Source of the DNA: Luzula sylvatica
Taxonomy: Eukaryota; Streptophyta; Magnoliopsida; Poales; Juncaceae
Assembly: GCA_946800325.1 (NCBI GenBank)
Contig: OX326959.1
Span: 39,670,908-39,734,907 of the forward strand
Direction: 5' to 3'
Length of the DNA: 64,000 nt
Part shown: positions 47,458 to 62,000 of the stretch, one piece after another
Layout: every line of letters begins with the position of its first letter
Position numbering within the stretch: position 1 is the first letter of the stretch
Program-made: the position numbers and the translations under genes
The notes under the pieces: model-generated
Told to the model about the DNA's origin: nothing
Database searches by the model: none
Seen by the model: the letters and a program-made list of their open reading frames with translations, nothing else

Positions 47458-50126
47458 CTATTCAAAACAAGCTTTTAACGCTTTGAGGAGCTCAAATAAC
47501 GTGTTTTTAGATCATTTGTAACTTTTCACCAAATTTCACAAACACTAAGAAAGTTTGTTTTTCGATTCAAAACTTGATTTTAACGCTTTGGGGAGTTCAA
47601 ATAACGTGTTTTTAGATCATTTTTATCGTATCTTTTACTACATAACTTTTCACCAAATTTCACAAACACTAAGAAATTTTGTTTTTCGATTCAAAACAAG
47701 ATTTTAACGCTTTGAGGAGTTCAAATAACGTGTTTTTAGATCATTTGTATCGTATCTTTTAGTACATAACTTTTCACCAAATTTCACAAACACTAAGAAA
47801 GTTTGTTTTTCGATTCAAAACATGTTTTTAACGCTTTGAGGAGTTCAAATAACGTGTTTTTAGATCATTTGTATCGTATCTTTTACTACATAACTTTTCA
47901 CCAAAATTTACAAACACTAAGAAAGTTTGTTTATCGATTCAAAACATGTTTTTAACGCTTTGAGTAGTTCAAATAACGTGTTTTTAGATCATTTGTATCG
48001 TATCTTTTACTACATAACTTTTCACCAAATTTCACCAACACTAAGAAAGTTTGTTTTTCGATTCAAAACAAGATTTTAACGCTTTGAGGAGTTCAAATAA
48101 CGTGTTTTTAGATCATTTGTATTATATCTTTTACTACATAACTTTTCACCAAATTTCACAAACACTAAGAAAGTTTGTTTTTCGATTCAAAACAAGATTT
48201 TAACGCTTTGAGGAGTTCAAATAACGTGTTTTTAGATCATTTGTATCGTATCTTTTACTACATAACTTTTCACCAAATTTCACAAACACTAAGAAAGTTT
48301 GTTTTTCAATTCAAAACATGTTTTTAACGCTTTGAGGAGTTCAAATAACTAGTTTTTAGATCATTTGTATCGTATCTTTTACTACATAACTTTTCACCAA
48401 ATATCACCAACACTAAGAAAGTTTGTTTTTTGATTCAAAACAATATTTTAACGCTTTGAGGAGTTCAAATAACGTGTTTTTAAATCATTTGTATCGTATC
48501 TTTTACTACATAACTTTTCACCAAATTTCACAAACACTAAGAAAGTTTGTTTTTCGATTCAAAACAAGATTTTAACGATTTGAGGAGTTCAAATAACGTG
48601 TTTTTAGATCATTTGTATCGTATCTTTTACTACATAACTTTTCACCAAATTTCACAAACACTAAGAAAGTTTGTTTTTTTATTCAAAACAAGCTTTTAAC
48701 GCTTTGAGGAGCTCAAATAACGTGTTTTTAGATCATTTGTAACTTTTCACCAAATTTCACAAACACTAAGAAACTTTGTTTTTCGATTCAAAACAAGATT
48801 TTAACGCTTTGAGGAGTACAAATAACGTGTTTTTAGATCATTTGTACCGTATCTTTTACTACATAACTTTTCACCAAATTTCACAAACACTAAGAAAGTT
48901 TGTTTTTCGATTCAAAACAAGATTTTAACGCTTTGAGGAGTTCAAATAACGTGTTTTTAGATCATTTGTATCGTATCTTTGAGTACATAACTTTTCAACA
49001 AATTTCACAAACTCTAAGAAAGTTTGTTTTTCGATTCAAAACAAGATTTTAACGCTTTGACGAGTTCAAATAACGTGTTTTTAGATCATTTGTATCGTAT
49101 CTTTTACTACATAACTTTTCATCAAATTTCACAAACACTAAGAAAGTTTGTTTTTCGATTCAAAACAAGATTTTAACGCTTTGACGAGTTCAAATAACGT
49201 GTTTTTAGATCATTTGTATCGTATCTTTTACTACATAACTTTTCACCAAATTTCACAAATACTAAGAAATTTGTTTTTCGATTCAAAACAAGATTTTAAC
49301 GCTTTGACGAGTTCAAATAACGTATTTTTAGATCATTTGTATCGTATCTTTTACTACATAACTTTTCACCAAATTTCACAAACACTAAGAAAGTTTGTTT
49401 TTCGATTCAAAACAAGATTTTAACGCTTTGAGGAGTTCAAATAACGTGTTTTTAGATCATTTGTATCGTATCTTTTACAACATAACTTTTCACCAAATTT
49501 CACAAACACTAAGAAAGTTTGTTTTTCTATTCAAAACAAGTTTTTAACGCTTTGAGGAGCTCAAATAACGTGTTTTTAGATCATTTGTAACTTTTCACCA
49601 AATTTCACAAACACTAAGAAAGTTTGTTTTTCGATTCAAAACATGATTTTAACGCTTTGGGGAGTTCAAATAACGTGTTTTTAGATCATTTTTATCGTAT
49701 CTTTTACTACATAACTTTTCACCAAATATCACAAACACTAAGAAATTTTGTTTTTCGATTCAAAACAAGATTTTAACGCTTTGAGGAGTTCAAATAACGT
49801 GTTTTTAGATCATTTGTATCGTATCTTTTAGTACATAACTTTTCACCAAATTTCACAAACACTAAGAAAGTTTTTTTTCGATTCAAAACATGTTTTTAAC
49901 GCTTTGAGGAGTTCAAATAACGTGTTTTTAGATCATTTGTATCGTATCTTTTACTACATAACTTTTTACCAAATTTCACAAACACTAAGAAAGTTTGTTT
50001 ATCGATTCAAAACATGTTTTTAACGCTTTGAGTAGTTCAAATAACGTGTTTTTAGATCATTTGTATCGTATCTTTTACTACATAACTTTTCACCAAATTT
50101 CACCAACACTAAGAAAGTTTGTTTTT
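47458..50126 (+). repeat. Higher-order repeat unit 1 in block B (2,669 bp)
   Basis: Complete unit, counterpart of 24204-26748 but with the AACTAG monomer present (near 48347), so it shows the full length. Confidence 0.85.
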
Positions 50127-52795
50127 CTATTCAAAACAAGCTTTTAACGCTTTGAGGAGCTCAAATAACGTGTTTTTAGATCATTTGTAACTTTTCACCA
50201 AATTTCACAAACACTAAGAAAGTTTGTTTTTCGATTCAAAACTTGATTTTAACGCTTTGGGGAGTTCAAATAACGTGTTTTTAGATCATTTTTATCGTAT
50301 CTTTTACTACATAACTTTTCACCAAATTTCACAAACACTAAGAAATTTTGTTTTTCGATTCAAAACAAGATTTTAACGCTTTGAGGAGTTCAAATAACGT
50401 GTTTTTAGATCATTTGTATCGTATCTTTTAGTACATAACTTTTCACCAAATTTCACAAACACTAAGAAAGTTTGTTTTTCGATTCAAAACATGTTTTTAA
50501 CGCTTTGAGGAGTTCAAATAACGTGTTTTTAGATCATTTGTATCGTATCTTTTACTACATAACTTTTCACCAAAATTTACAAACACTAAGAAAGTTTGTT
50601 TATCGATTCAAAACATGTTTTTAACGCTTTGAGTAGTTCAAATAACGTGTTTTTAGATCATTTGTATCGTATCTTTTACTACATAACTTTTCACCAAATT
50701 TCACCAACACTAAGAAAGTTTGTTTTTCGATTCAAAACAAGATTTTAACGCTTTGAGGAGTTCAAATAACGTGTTTTTAGATCATTTGTATCATATCTTT
50801 TACTACATAACTTTTCACCAAATTTCACAAACACTAAGAAAGTTTGTTTTTCGATTCAAAACAAGATTTTAACGCTTTGAGGAGTTCAAATAACGTGTTT
50901 TTAGATCATTTGTATCGTATCTTTTACTACATAACTTTTCACCAAATTTCACAAACACTAAGAAAGTTTGTTTTTCAATTCAAAACATGTTTTTAACGCT
51001 TTGAGGAGTTCAAATAACTAGTTTTTAGATCATTTGTATCGTATCTTTTACTACATAACTTTTCACCAAATATCACCAACACTAAGAAAGTTTGTTTTTT
51101 GATTCAAAACAATATTTTAACGCTTTGAGGAGTTCAAATAACGTGTTTTTAAATCATTTGTATCGTATCTTTTACTACATAACTTTTCACCAAATTTCAC
51201 AAACACTAAGAAAGTTTGTTTTTCGATTCAAAACAAGATTTTAACGATTTGAGGAGTTCAAATAACGTGTTTTTAGATCATTTGTATCGTATCTTTTACT
51301 ACATAACTTTTCACCAAATTTCACAAACACTAAGAAAGTTTGTTTTTTTATTCAAAACAAGCTTTTAACGCTTTGAGGAGCTCAAATAACGTGTTTTTAG
51401 ATCATTTGTAACTTTTCACCAAATTTCACAAACACTAAGAAACTTTGTTTTTCGATTCAAAACAAGATTTTAACGCTTTGAGGAGTACAAATAACGTGTT
51501 TTTAGATCATTTGTACCGTATCTTTTACTACATAACTTTTCACCAAATTTCACAAACACTAAGAAAGTTTGTTTTTCGATTCAAAACAAGATTTTAACGC
51601 TTTGAGGAGTTCAAATAACGTGTTTTTAGATCATTTGTATCGTATCTTTTAGTACATAACTTTTCAACAAATTTCACAAACTCTAAGAAAGTTTGTTTTT
51701 CGATTCAAAACAAGATTTTAACGCTTTGACGAGTTCAAATAACGTGTTTTTAGATCATTTGTATCGTATCTTTTACTACATAACTTTTCACCAAATTTCA
51801 CAAACACTAAGAAAGTTTGTTTTTCGATTCAAAACAAGATTTTAACGCTTTGACGAGTTCAAATAACGTGTTTTTAGATCATTTGTATCGTATCTTTTAC
51901 TACATAACTTTTCACCAAATTTCACAAACACTTAGAAATTTGTTTTTCGATTCAAAACAAGATTTTAACGCTTTGACGAGTTCAAATAACGTGTTTTTAG
52001 ATCATTTGTATCGTATCTTTTACTACATAACTTTTCACCAAATTTCACAAACACTAAGAAAGTTTGTTTTTCGATTCAAAACAAGATTTTAACGCTTTGA
52101 GGAGTTCAAATAACGTGTTTTTAGATCATTTGTACCGTATCTTTTACTGCATAACTTTTCACCAAATTTCACAAACACTAAGAAAGTTTGTTTTTCTATT
52201 CAAAACAAGTTTTTAACGCTTTGAGGAGCTCAAATAACGTGTTTTTAGATCATTTGTAACTTTTCACCAAATTTCACAAACACTAAGAAAGTTTGTTTTT
52301 CGATTCAAAACATGATTTTAACGCTTTGGGGAGTTCAAATAACGTGTTTTTAGATCATTTTTATCGTATCTTTTACTACATAACTTTTCACCAAATATCA
52401 CAAACACTAAGAAATTTTGTTTTTCGATTCAAAACAAGATTTTAACGCTTTGAGGAGTTCAAATAACGTGTTTTTAGATCATTTGTATCGTATCTTTTAG
52501 TACATAACTTTTCACCAAATTTCACAAACACTAAGAAAGTTTTTTTTCGATTCAAAACATGTTTTTAACGCTTTGAGGAGTTCAAATAACGTGTTTTTAG
52601 ATCATTTGTATCGTATCTTTTACTACATAACTTTTTACCAAATTTCACAAACACTAAGAAAGTTTGTTTATCGATTCAAAACATGTTTTTAACGCTTTGA
52701 GTAGTTCAAATAACGTGTTTTTAGATCATTTGTATCGTATCTTTTACTACATAACTTTTCACCAAATTTCACCAACACTAAGAAAGTTTGTTTTT
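50127..52795 (+). repeat. Higher-order repeat unit 2 in block B (2,669 bp)
   Basis: Complete unit of 22 monomers; counterpart of 26749-29418 without the extra T. Confidence 0.85.
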
Positions 52796-55190
52796 CTATT
52801 CAAAACAAGCTTTTAACGCTTTGAGGAGCTCAAATAACGTGTTTTTAGATCATTTGTAACTTTTCACCAAATTTCACAAACACTAAGAAAGTTTGTTTTT
52901 CGATTCAAAACTTGATTTTAACGCTTTGGGGAGTTCAAATAACGTGTTTTTAGATCATTTTTATCGTATCTTTTACTACATAACTTTTCACCAAATTTCA
53001 CAAACACTAAGAAATTTTGTTTTTCGATTCAAAACAAGATTTTAACGCTTTGAGGAGTTCAAATAACGTGTTTTTAGATCATTTGTATCGTATCTTTTAG
53101 TACATAACTTTTCACCAAATTTCACAAACACTAAGAAAGTTTGTTTTTCGATTCAAAACATGTTTTTAACGCTTTGAGGAGTTCAAATAACGTGTTTTTA
53201 GATCATTTGTATCGTATCTTTTACTACATAACTTTTCACCAAAATTTACAAACACTAAGAAAGTTTGTTTATCGATTCAAAACATGTTTTTAACGCTTTG
53301 AGTAGTTCAAATAACGTGTTTTTAGATCATTTGTATCGTATCTTTTACTACATAACTTTTCACCAAATTTCACCAACACTAAGAAAGTTTGTTTTTCGAT
53401 TCAAAACAAGATTTTAACGCTTTGAGGAGTTCAAATAACGTGTTTTTAGATCATTTGTATCGTATCTTTTACTACATAACTTTTCACCAAATTTCACAAA
53501 CACTAAGAAAGTTTGTTTTTCGATTCAAAACAAGATTTTAACGCTTTGAGGAGTTCAAATAACGTGTTTTTAGATCATTTGTATCGTATCTTTTACTACA
53601 TAACTTTTCACCAAATTTCACAAACACTAAGAAAGTTTGTTTTTCAATTCAAAACATGTTTTTAACGCTTTGAGGAGTTCAAATAACTAGTTTTTAGATC
53701 ATTTGTATCGTATCTTTTACTACATAACTTTTCACCAAATATCACCAACACTAAGAAAGTTTGTTTTTTGATTCAAAACAATATTTTAACGCTTTGAGGA
53801 GTTCAAATAACGTGTTTTTAAATCATTTGTATCGTATCTTTTACTACATAACTTTTCACCAAATTTCACAAACACTAAGAAAGTTTGTTTTTCGATTCAA
53901 AACAAGATTTTAACGATTTGAGGAGTTCAAATAACGTGTTTTGAGATCATTTGTATCGTATCTTTTACTACATAACTTTTCACCAAATTTCACAAACACT
54001 AAGAAAGTTTGTTTTTTTATTCAAAACAAGCTTTTAACGCTTTGAGGAGCTCAAATAACGTGTTTTTAGATCATTTGTAACTTTTCACCAAATTTCACAA
54101 ACACTAAGAAACTTTGTTTTTCGATTCAAAACAAGATTTTAACGCTTTGAGGAGTACAAATAACGTGTTTTTAGATCATTTGTACCGTATCTTTTACTAC
54201 ATAACTTTTCACCAAATTTCACAAACACTAAGAAAGTTTGTTTTTCGATTCAAAACAAGATTTTAACGCTTTGACGAGTTCAAATAACGTGTTTTTAGAT
54301 CATTTGTATCGTATCTTTTACTACATAACTTTTCACCAAATTTCACAAACACTAAGAAATTTGTTTTTCGATTCAAAACAAGATTTTAACGCTTTGACGA
54401 GTTCAAATAACGTGTTTTTAGATCATTTGTATCGTATCTTTTACTACATAACTTTTCACCAAATTTCACAAACACTAAGAAAGTTTGTTTTTCGATTCAA
54501 AACAAGATTTTAACGCTTTGAGGAGTTCAAATAACGTGTTTTTAGATCATTTGTATCGTATCTTTTACTACATAACTTTTCACCAAATTTCACAAACACT
54601 AAGAAAGTTTGTTTTTCTATTCAAAACAAGTTTTTAACGCTTTGAGGAGCTCAAATAACGTGTTTTTAGATCATTTGTAACTTTTCACCAAATTTCACAA
54701 ACACTAAGAAAGTTTGTTTTTCGATTCAAAACATGATTTTAACGCTTTGAGGAGTTCAAATAACGTGTTTTTAGATCATTTTTATCGTATCTTTTACTAC
54801 ATAACTTTTCACCAAATATCACAAACACTAAGAAATTTTGTTTTTCGATTCAAAACAAGATTTTAACGCTTTGAGGAGTTCAAATAACGTGTTTTTAGAT
54901 CATTTGTATCGTATCTTTTAGTACATAACTATTCACCAAATTTCACAAACACTAAGAAAGTTTTTTTTCGATTCAAAACATGTTTTTAACGCTTTGAGGA
55001 GTTCAAATAACGTGTTTTTAGATCATTTGTATCGTATCTTTTACTACATAACTTTTTACCAAATTTCACAAACACTAAGAAAGTTTGTTTATCGATTCAA
55101 AACATGTTTTTAACGCTTTGAGTAGTTCAAATAACGTGTTTTTAGATCATTTGTATCGTATCTTTTACTACATAAGTTTTCACCAAATTT
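52796..55190 (+). repeat. Higher-order repeat unit 3 in block B (two monomers short)
   Basis: Counterpart of 29419-32088. Two monomers present in A (about 30880-31128) are missing before 54238, shortening the unit by 248 bp. Confidence 0.8.
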
Positions 55191-57289
55191 CACAAACACT
55201 AAGAAAGTTTGTTTTTCGATTCAAAACAAGATTTTAACGCTTTGAGGAGTTCAAATAACGTGTTTTTGGATCATTTGTATCGTATCTTTTACTACATAAC
55301 TTTTCACCAAATTTCACAAACACTAAGAAAGTTTGTTTTTCGATTCAAAACAAGATTTTAACGCTTTGAGGAGTTCAAATAACGTGTTTTTAGATCATTT
55401 GTATCGTATCTTTTACTACATAACTTTTCACCAAATTTCACAAACACTAAGAGAGTTTGTTTTTCTATTCAAAACAAGCTTTTAACGCTTTGAGGAGCTC
55501 AAATAACGTGTTTTTAGATCATTTGTAACTTTTCACCAAATTTCACAAACACTAAGAAAGTTTGTTTTTCGATTCAAAACATGATTTTAACGCTTTGGGG
55601 AGTTCAAATAACGTGTTTTTAGATCATTTGTATCGTATCTTTTACTACATAACTTTTCACCAAATTTCACAAACACTAAGAAATTTTGTTTTTCGATTCA
55701 AAACAAGATTTTAACGCTTTGAGGAGTTCAAATAACGTGTTTTTAGATCATTTGTATCGTATCTTTTAGTACATAGCTTTTCACCAAATTTCACAAACAC
55801 TAAGAAAGTTTGTTTTTCGATTCAAAACATGTTTTTAACGCTTTGAGGAGTTCAAATAACGTGTTTTTAGATCATTTGTATCGTATCTTTTACTACATAA
55901 CTTTTCACCAAATTTCACAAACACTAAGAAATTTTTTTATCGATTCAAAACATGTTTTTAACGCTTTGAGTAGTTCAAATAACGTGTTTTTAGATCATTT
56001 GTATCGTATCTTTTACTACATAAGTTTTCACCAAATTTCACCAACACTAAGAAAGTTTGTTTTTCGATTCAAAACATGATTTTAACGCTTTGAGGAGTTC
56101 AAATAACGTGTTTTTAGATCATTTGTATCGTTTCTTTTACTACATAACTTTTCACCAAATTTCACAAACACTTAGAAAGTTTGTTTTTCGATTCAAAACA
56201 AGATTTTAACGCTTTGAGGAGTTCAAATAACGTGTTTTTAGATCATTTGTATCGTATCTTTTACTACATAACTTTTCACCAAATTTCACAAACACTAAGA
56301 AAGTTTGTTTTTCAATTCAAAACATGTTTTTAACGCTTTGAGGAGTTCAAATAACGTGTTTTTAGATCATTTGTATCGTATCTTTTACTACATAACTTTT
56401 CACCAAATTTCAACAACACTAAGAAAGTTTGTTTTTTGACTCAAAACAATATTTCAACGCTTTGAGGAGTTCAAATAACGTGTTTTTAGATCATTTGTAT
56501 CGTATCTTTTACTACATAACTTTTCACCAAATTTCACAAACACTAAGAAAGTTTGTTTTTCGATTCAAAACAAGATTTTAACGATTTGAGGAGTTCAAAT
56601 AACGTGTTTTTAGATCATTTGTATCGTATCTTTTACTACATAACTTTTCACCAAATTTCACAAACACTAAGAAAGTTTGTTTTTTTATTCAAAACAAGTT
56701 TTTAACGCTTTGAGGAGCTCAAATAACGTGTTTTTAGATCATTTGTAACTTTTCACCAAATTACACAAACACTAAGAAACTTTGTTTTTCGATTCAAAAC
56801 AAGATTTTAACGCTTTGAGGAGTACAAATAACGTGTTTTTCGATCATTTGTACCGTATCTTTTACTACATAACTTTTCACCAAATTTCACAAACACTAAG
56901 AAAGTTTGTTTTTCTATTCAAAACAAGTTTTTAACGCTTTGAGGAGCTCAAATAACGTGTTTTTAGATCATTTGTATCGTATCTTTTACTACATAACTTT
57001 TCACCAAATTTCACAAACACTAAGAAAGTTTGTTTTTCTATTCAAAACAAGTTTTTAACGCTTTGAGGAGCTCGAATAACGTGTTTTTAGATCATTTGTA
57101 ACTTTTCACCAAATTTCACAAACACTAAGAAAGTTTGTTTTTCGATTCAAAACAAGATTTTAACGCTTTGGGGAGTTCAAATAACGTGTTTTTAGATCAT
57201 TTTTATCGTATCTTTTACTACATAACTTTTCACCAAATTTCACAAACACTAAGAAATTTTGTTTTTCGATTCAAAACAAGATTTTAACG

Positions 57290-57294
57290 CTTTG
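57290..57294 (+). other. Unoccupied paralogous insertion site (single CTTTG)
   Basis: Left flank 34624-36108 aligns to 55810-57294 (offset 21,186) and right flank from 42579 aligns from 57290 (offset 14,711). The two alignments overlap by exactly CTTTG, as expected of a site never entered by the element. Confidence 0.92.
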
Positions 57295-59055
57295 AGGAGT
57301 TCAAATAATGTGTTTTTAGATCATTTGTATCGTATCTTTTAGTACATAACTTTTCACGAAATTTCACAAACACTAAGAAAGTTTGTTTTTCGATTCAAAA
57401 CATGTTTTTAACGCTTTGAGGAGTTCAAATAACGTGTTTTTAGATCATTTGTATCGTATCTTTTACTACATAACTTTTCACCAAATTTCACAAACACTAA
57501 GAGAGTTTGTTTTTCGATTCAAAACAAGATTTTAACGCTTTGACGAGTTCAAACAACGTGTTTTTAGATCATTTGTATCGTATCTTTTACTACATAACTT
57601 TTCACCAAATTTCACAAACACTAAGAAAGTTTGTTTTTCGATTCAAAACAAGATTCTAACGCTTTTAGGAGTTCAAATAACGTGTTTTTAGATCATTTGT
57701 ATCGTATCTTTTAGTACATAACTTCTCAAGAAATTTCACAAACTCTAAGAAAGTTTGTTTTTCGATTCAAAACAAGATTTTAACGCTTTGAGGAGTTCAA
57801 ATAACGTGTTTTTAGATCATTTGTATCGTATCTTTTAGTACATAACTTCTCAACAAATTTCACAAACTCTAAGAAAGTTTGTTTTTCGATTCAAAACAAG
57901 ATTTTAACGCTTTGACGAGTTCAAATAACGTGTTTTTAGATCATTTGTATCGTATCTTTTACTACATAACTTTTCACCAAATTTCACAAACACTAAGAAA
58001 GTTTGTTTTTCGATTCAAAACAAGATTTTAACGCTTTGACGAGTTCAAATAACGTGTTTTTAGATCATTTGTATCGTATCTTTTACTACATAACTTTCAC
58101 CAAATTTCACAAACACTAAGAAAGTTTGTTTTTCGATTCAAAACAAGATTTTAACGCTTTGAGGAGTTCAAATGACGTGTTTTTAGATCATTTGTATCGT
58201 ATCTTTTACTTCATAACTTTTCACCAAATTTCACAAACACTAAGAAAGTTTGTTTTTCTATTCAAAACAAGCTTTTAACGCTTTGAGGAGCTCAAATAAC
58301 GTGTTTTTAGATCATTTGTAACTTTTCACCAAATTTCACAAACACTAAGAAAGTTTGTTTTTCGATTCAAAACATGATTTTAACGCTTTGGGGAGTTCAA
58401 ATAACGTGTTTTTAGATCATTTGTATCGTATCTTTTACTACATAACTTTTCACCAAATTTCACAAACACTAAGAAATTTTGTTTTTCGATTCAAAACAAG
58501 ATTTTAACGCTTTGAGGAGTTCAAATAACGTGTTTTTAGATCATTTGTATCGTATCTTTTAGTACATAGCTTTTCACCAAATTTCACAAACACTAAGAAA
58601 GTTTGTTTTTCGATTCAAAACATGTTTTTAACGCTTTGAGGAGTTCAAATAATGTGTTTTTAGATCATTTGTATCGTATCTTTTACTACATAACTTTTCA
58701 CCAAATTTCACAAACACTAAGAAATTTTTTTATCGATTCAAAACATGTTTTTAACGCTTTGAGTAGTTCAAATAACGTGTTTTTAGATCATTTGTATCGT
58801 ATCTTTTACTACATAAGTTTTCACCAAATTTCACCAACACTAAGAAAGTTTGTTTTTCGATTCAAAACATGATTTTAACGCTTTGAGGAGTTCAAATAAC
58901 GTGTTTTTAGATCATTTGTATCGTATCTTTTACTACATAACTTTTCACCAAATTTCACAAACACTTAGAAAGTTTGTTTTTCGATTCAAAACAAGATTTT
59001 AACGCTTTGAGGAGTTCAAATAACGTGTTTTTAGATCATTTGTATCGTATCTTTT

Positions 59056-62000
59056 AGTACATAACTTTTCACGAAATTTCACAAACACTAAGAAATTTTG
59101 TTTTTCGATTCAAAACATGTTTTTAACGCTTTGAGGAGTTCAAATAACGTGTTTTTAGATCATTTGTATCGTATCTTTTACTACATAACTTTTCACCAAA
59201 TTTCACAAACACTAAGAGAGTTTGTTTTTCGATTCAAAACAAGATTTTAACGCTTTGACGAGTTCAAACAACGTGTTTTTAGATCATTTGTATCGTATCT
59301 TTTACTACATAACTTTTCACCAAATTTCACAAACACTAAGAAAGTTTGTTTTTCGATTCAAAACAAGATTTTAACGCTTTGAGGAGTTCAAATAACGTGT
59401 TTTTAGATCATTTGTATCGTATCTTTTAGTACATAACTTCTCAAGAAATTTCACAAACTCTAAGAAAGTTTGTTTTTCGATTCAAAACAAGATTTTAACG
59501 CTTTGAGGAGTTCAAATAACGTGTTTTTAGATCATTTGTATCGTATCTTTTACTACATAACTTTTCACCAAATTTCACAAACACTAAGAAAGTTTGTTTT
59601 TCGATTCAAAACAAGATTTTAACGCTTTGAGGAGTTCAAATAACGTGTTTTTAGATCATTTGTATCGTATCTTTTAGTACATAACTTCTCAAGAAATTTC
59701 ACAAACTCTAAGAAAGTTTGTTTTTCGATTCAAAACAAGATTTTAACGCTTTGAGGAGTTCAAATAACGTGTTTTTAGATCATTTGTATCGTATCTTTTA
59801 GTACATAGCTTTTCACCAAATTTCACAAACACTAAGAAAGTTTGTTTTTCGATTCAAAACATGTTTTCAACGCTTTGAGGAGTTCAAATAACGTGTTTTT
59901 AGATCATTTGTATCGTATCTTTTACTACATAACTTTTCACCAAATTTCACAAACACTAAGAAATTTTTTTATCGATTCAAAACATGTTTTTAACGCTTTG
60001 AGTAGTTCAAATAACGTGTTTTTAGATCATTTGTATCGTATCTTTTACTACATAAGTTTTCACCAAATTTCACAAACACTAAGAAAGTTTGTTTTTCGAT
60101 TCAAAACAAGATTTTAACGCTTTGAGGAGCTCAAATAACGTGTTTTTAGATCATTTGTAACTTTTCACCAAATTACACAAACACTAAGAAACTTTGTTTT
60201 TCGATTCAAAACAAGATTTTAACGCTTTGAGGAGTACAAATAACGTGTTTTTAGATCATTTGTACCGTATCTTTTACTACATAACTTTTCACCAAATTTC
60301 ACAAACACTAAGAAAGTTTGTTTTTCTATTCAAAACAAGTTTTTAACGCTTTGAGGAGCTCAAATAACGTGTTTTTAGATCATTTGTATCGTATCTTTTA
60401 CTACATAACTTTTCACCAAATTTCACAAACACTAAGAAAGTTTGTTTTTCTATTCAAAACAAGTTTTTAACGCTTTGAGGAGCTCGAATAACGTGTTTTT
60501 AGATCATTTGTAACATTTCACCAAATTTCACAAACACTAAGAAAGTTTGTTTTTCGATTCAAAACATGATTTTAACGCTTTGGGGAGTTCAAATAACGTG
60601 TTTTTAGATCATTTTTATCGTATCTTTTACTACATAACTTTTCACCAAATTTCACAAACACTAAGAAATTTTGTTTTTCGATTCAAAACAAGATTTTAAC
60701 GCTTTGAGGAGTTCAAATAATGTGTTTTTAGATCATTTGTATCGTATCTTTTAGTACATAACTTTTGACGAAATTTCACAAACACTAAGAAAGTTTGTTT
60801 TTCGATTCAAAACATGTTTTTAACGCTTTGAGGAGTTCAAATAACGTGTTTTTAGATCATTTGTATCGTATCTTTTACTACATAACTTTTCACCAAATTT
60901 CACAAACACTAAGAGAGTTTGTTTTTCGATTCAAAACAAGATTTTAACGCTTTGACGAGTTCAAACAACGTGTTTTTAGATCATTTGTATCGTATCTTTT
61001 ACTACATAACTTTTCACCAAATTTCACAAACACTAAGAAAGTTTGTTTTTCGATTCAAAACAAGATTTTAACGCTTTGAGGAGTTCAAATAACGTGTTTT
61101 TAGATCATTTGTATCGTATCTTTTAGTACATAACTTCTCAAGAAATTTCACAAACTCTAAGAAAGTTTGTTTTTCGATTCAAAACAAGATTTTAACACTT
61201 TGAGGAGTTCAAATAACGTGTTTTTAGATCATTTGTATCGTATCTTTTAGTACATAACTTCTCAACAAATTTCACAAACTCTAAGAAAGTTTGTTTTTCG
61301 ATTCAAAACAAGATTTTAACGCTTTGACGAGTTCAAATAACGTGTTTTTAGATCATTTGTATCGTATCTTTTACTACATAACTTTTCACCAAATTTCACA
61401 AACACTAAAAAAGTTTGTTTTTCGATTCAAAACAAGATTTTAACGCTTTGACGAGTTCAAATAACGTGTTTTTAGATCATTTGTATCGTATCTTTTACTA
61501 CATAACTTTCACCAAATTTCACAAACACTAAGAAAGTTTGTTTTTCGATTCAAAAACAAGATTTTAACGCTTTGAGGAGTTCAAATGACGTGTTTTTAGA
61601 TCATTTGTATCGTATCTTTTACTACATAACTTTTCACCAAATTTCACAAACACTAAGAAAGTTTGTTTTTCTATTCAAAACAAGCTTTTAACGCTTTGAG
61701 GAGCTCAAATAACGTGTTTTTAGATCATTTGTAACTTTTCACCAAATTTCACAAACACTAAGAAAGTTTGTTTTTCGATTCAAAACATGCTTTTAACGCT
61801 TTGGGGAGTTCAAATAACGTGTTTTTAGATCATTTTTATCGTATCTTTTACTACATAACTTTTCACCAAATTTCACAAACACTAAGAAATTTTGTTTTTC
61901 GATTCAAAACAAGATTTTAACGCTTTGAGGAGTTCAAATAACGTGTTTTTAGATCATTTGTATCGTATCTTTTAGTACATAACTTTTCACCAAATTTCAC

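Larger units (their letters stand above)
44395..59055 (+). repeat. Segmental duplication block B
   Basis: Second copy of block A without the retrotransposon and without the 1,943-bp duplication. Its first monomer (44395-44518) is a hybrid carrying CAATTC together with AAGCTT and GAGCTC, and it marks the A/B junction. B is 14.66 kb against 16.73 kb of satellite in A; the difference equals the listed whole-monomer changes (1,943+248-124). Confidence 0.85.
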
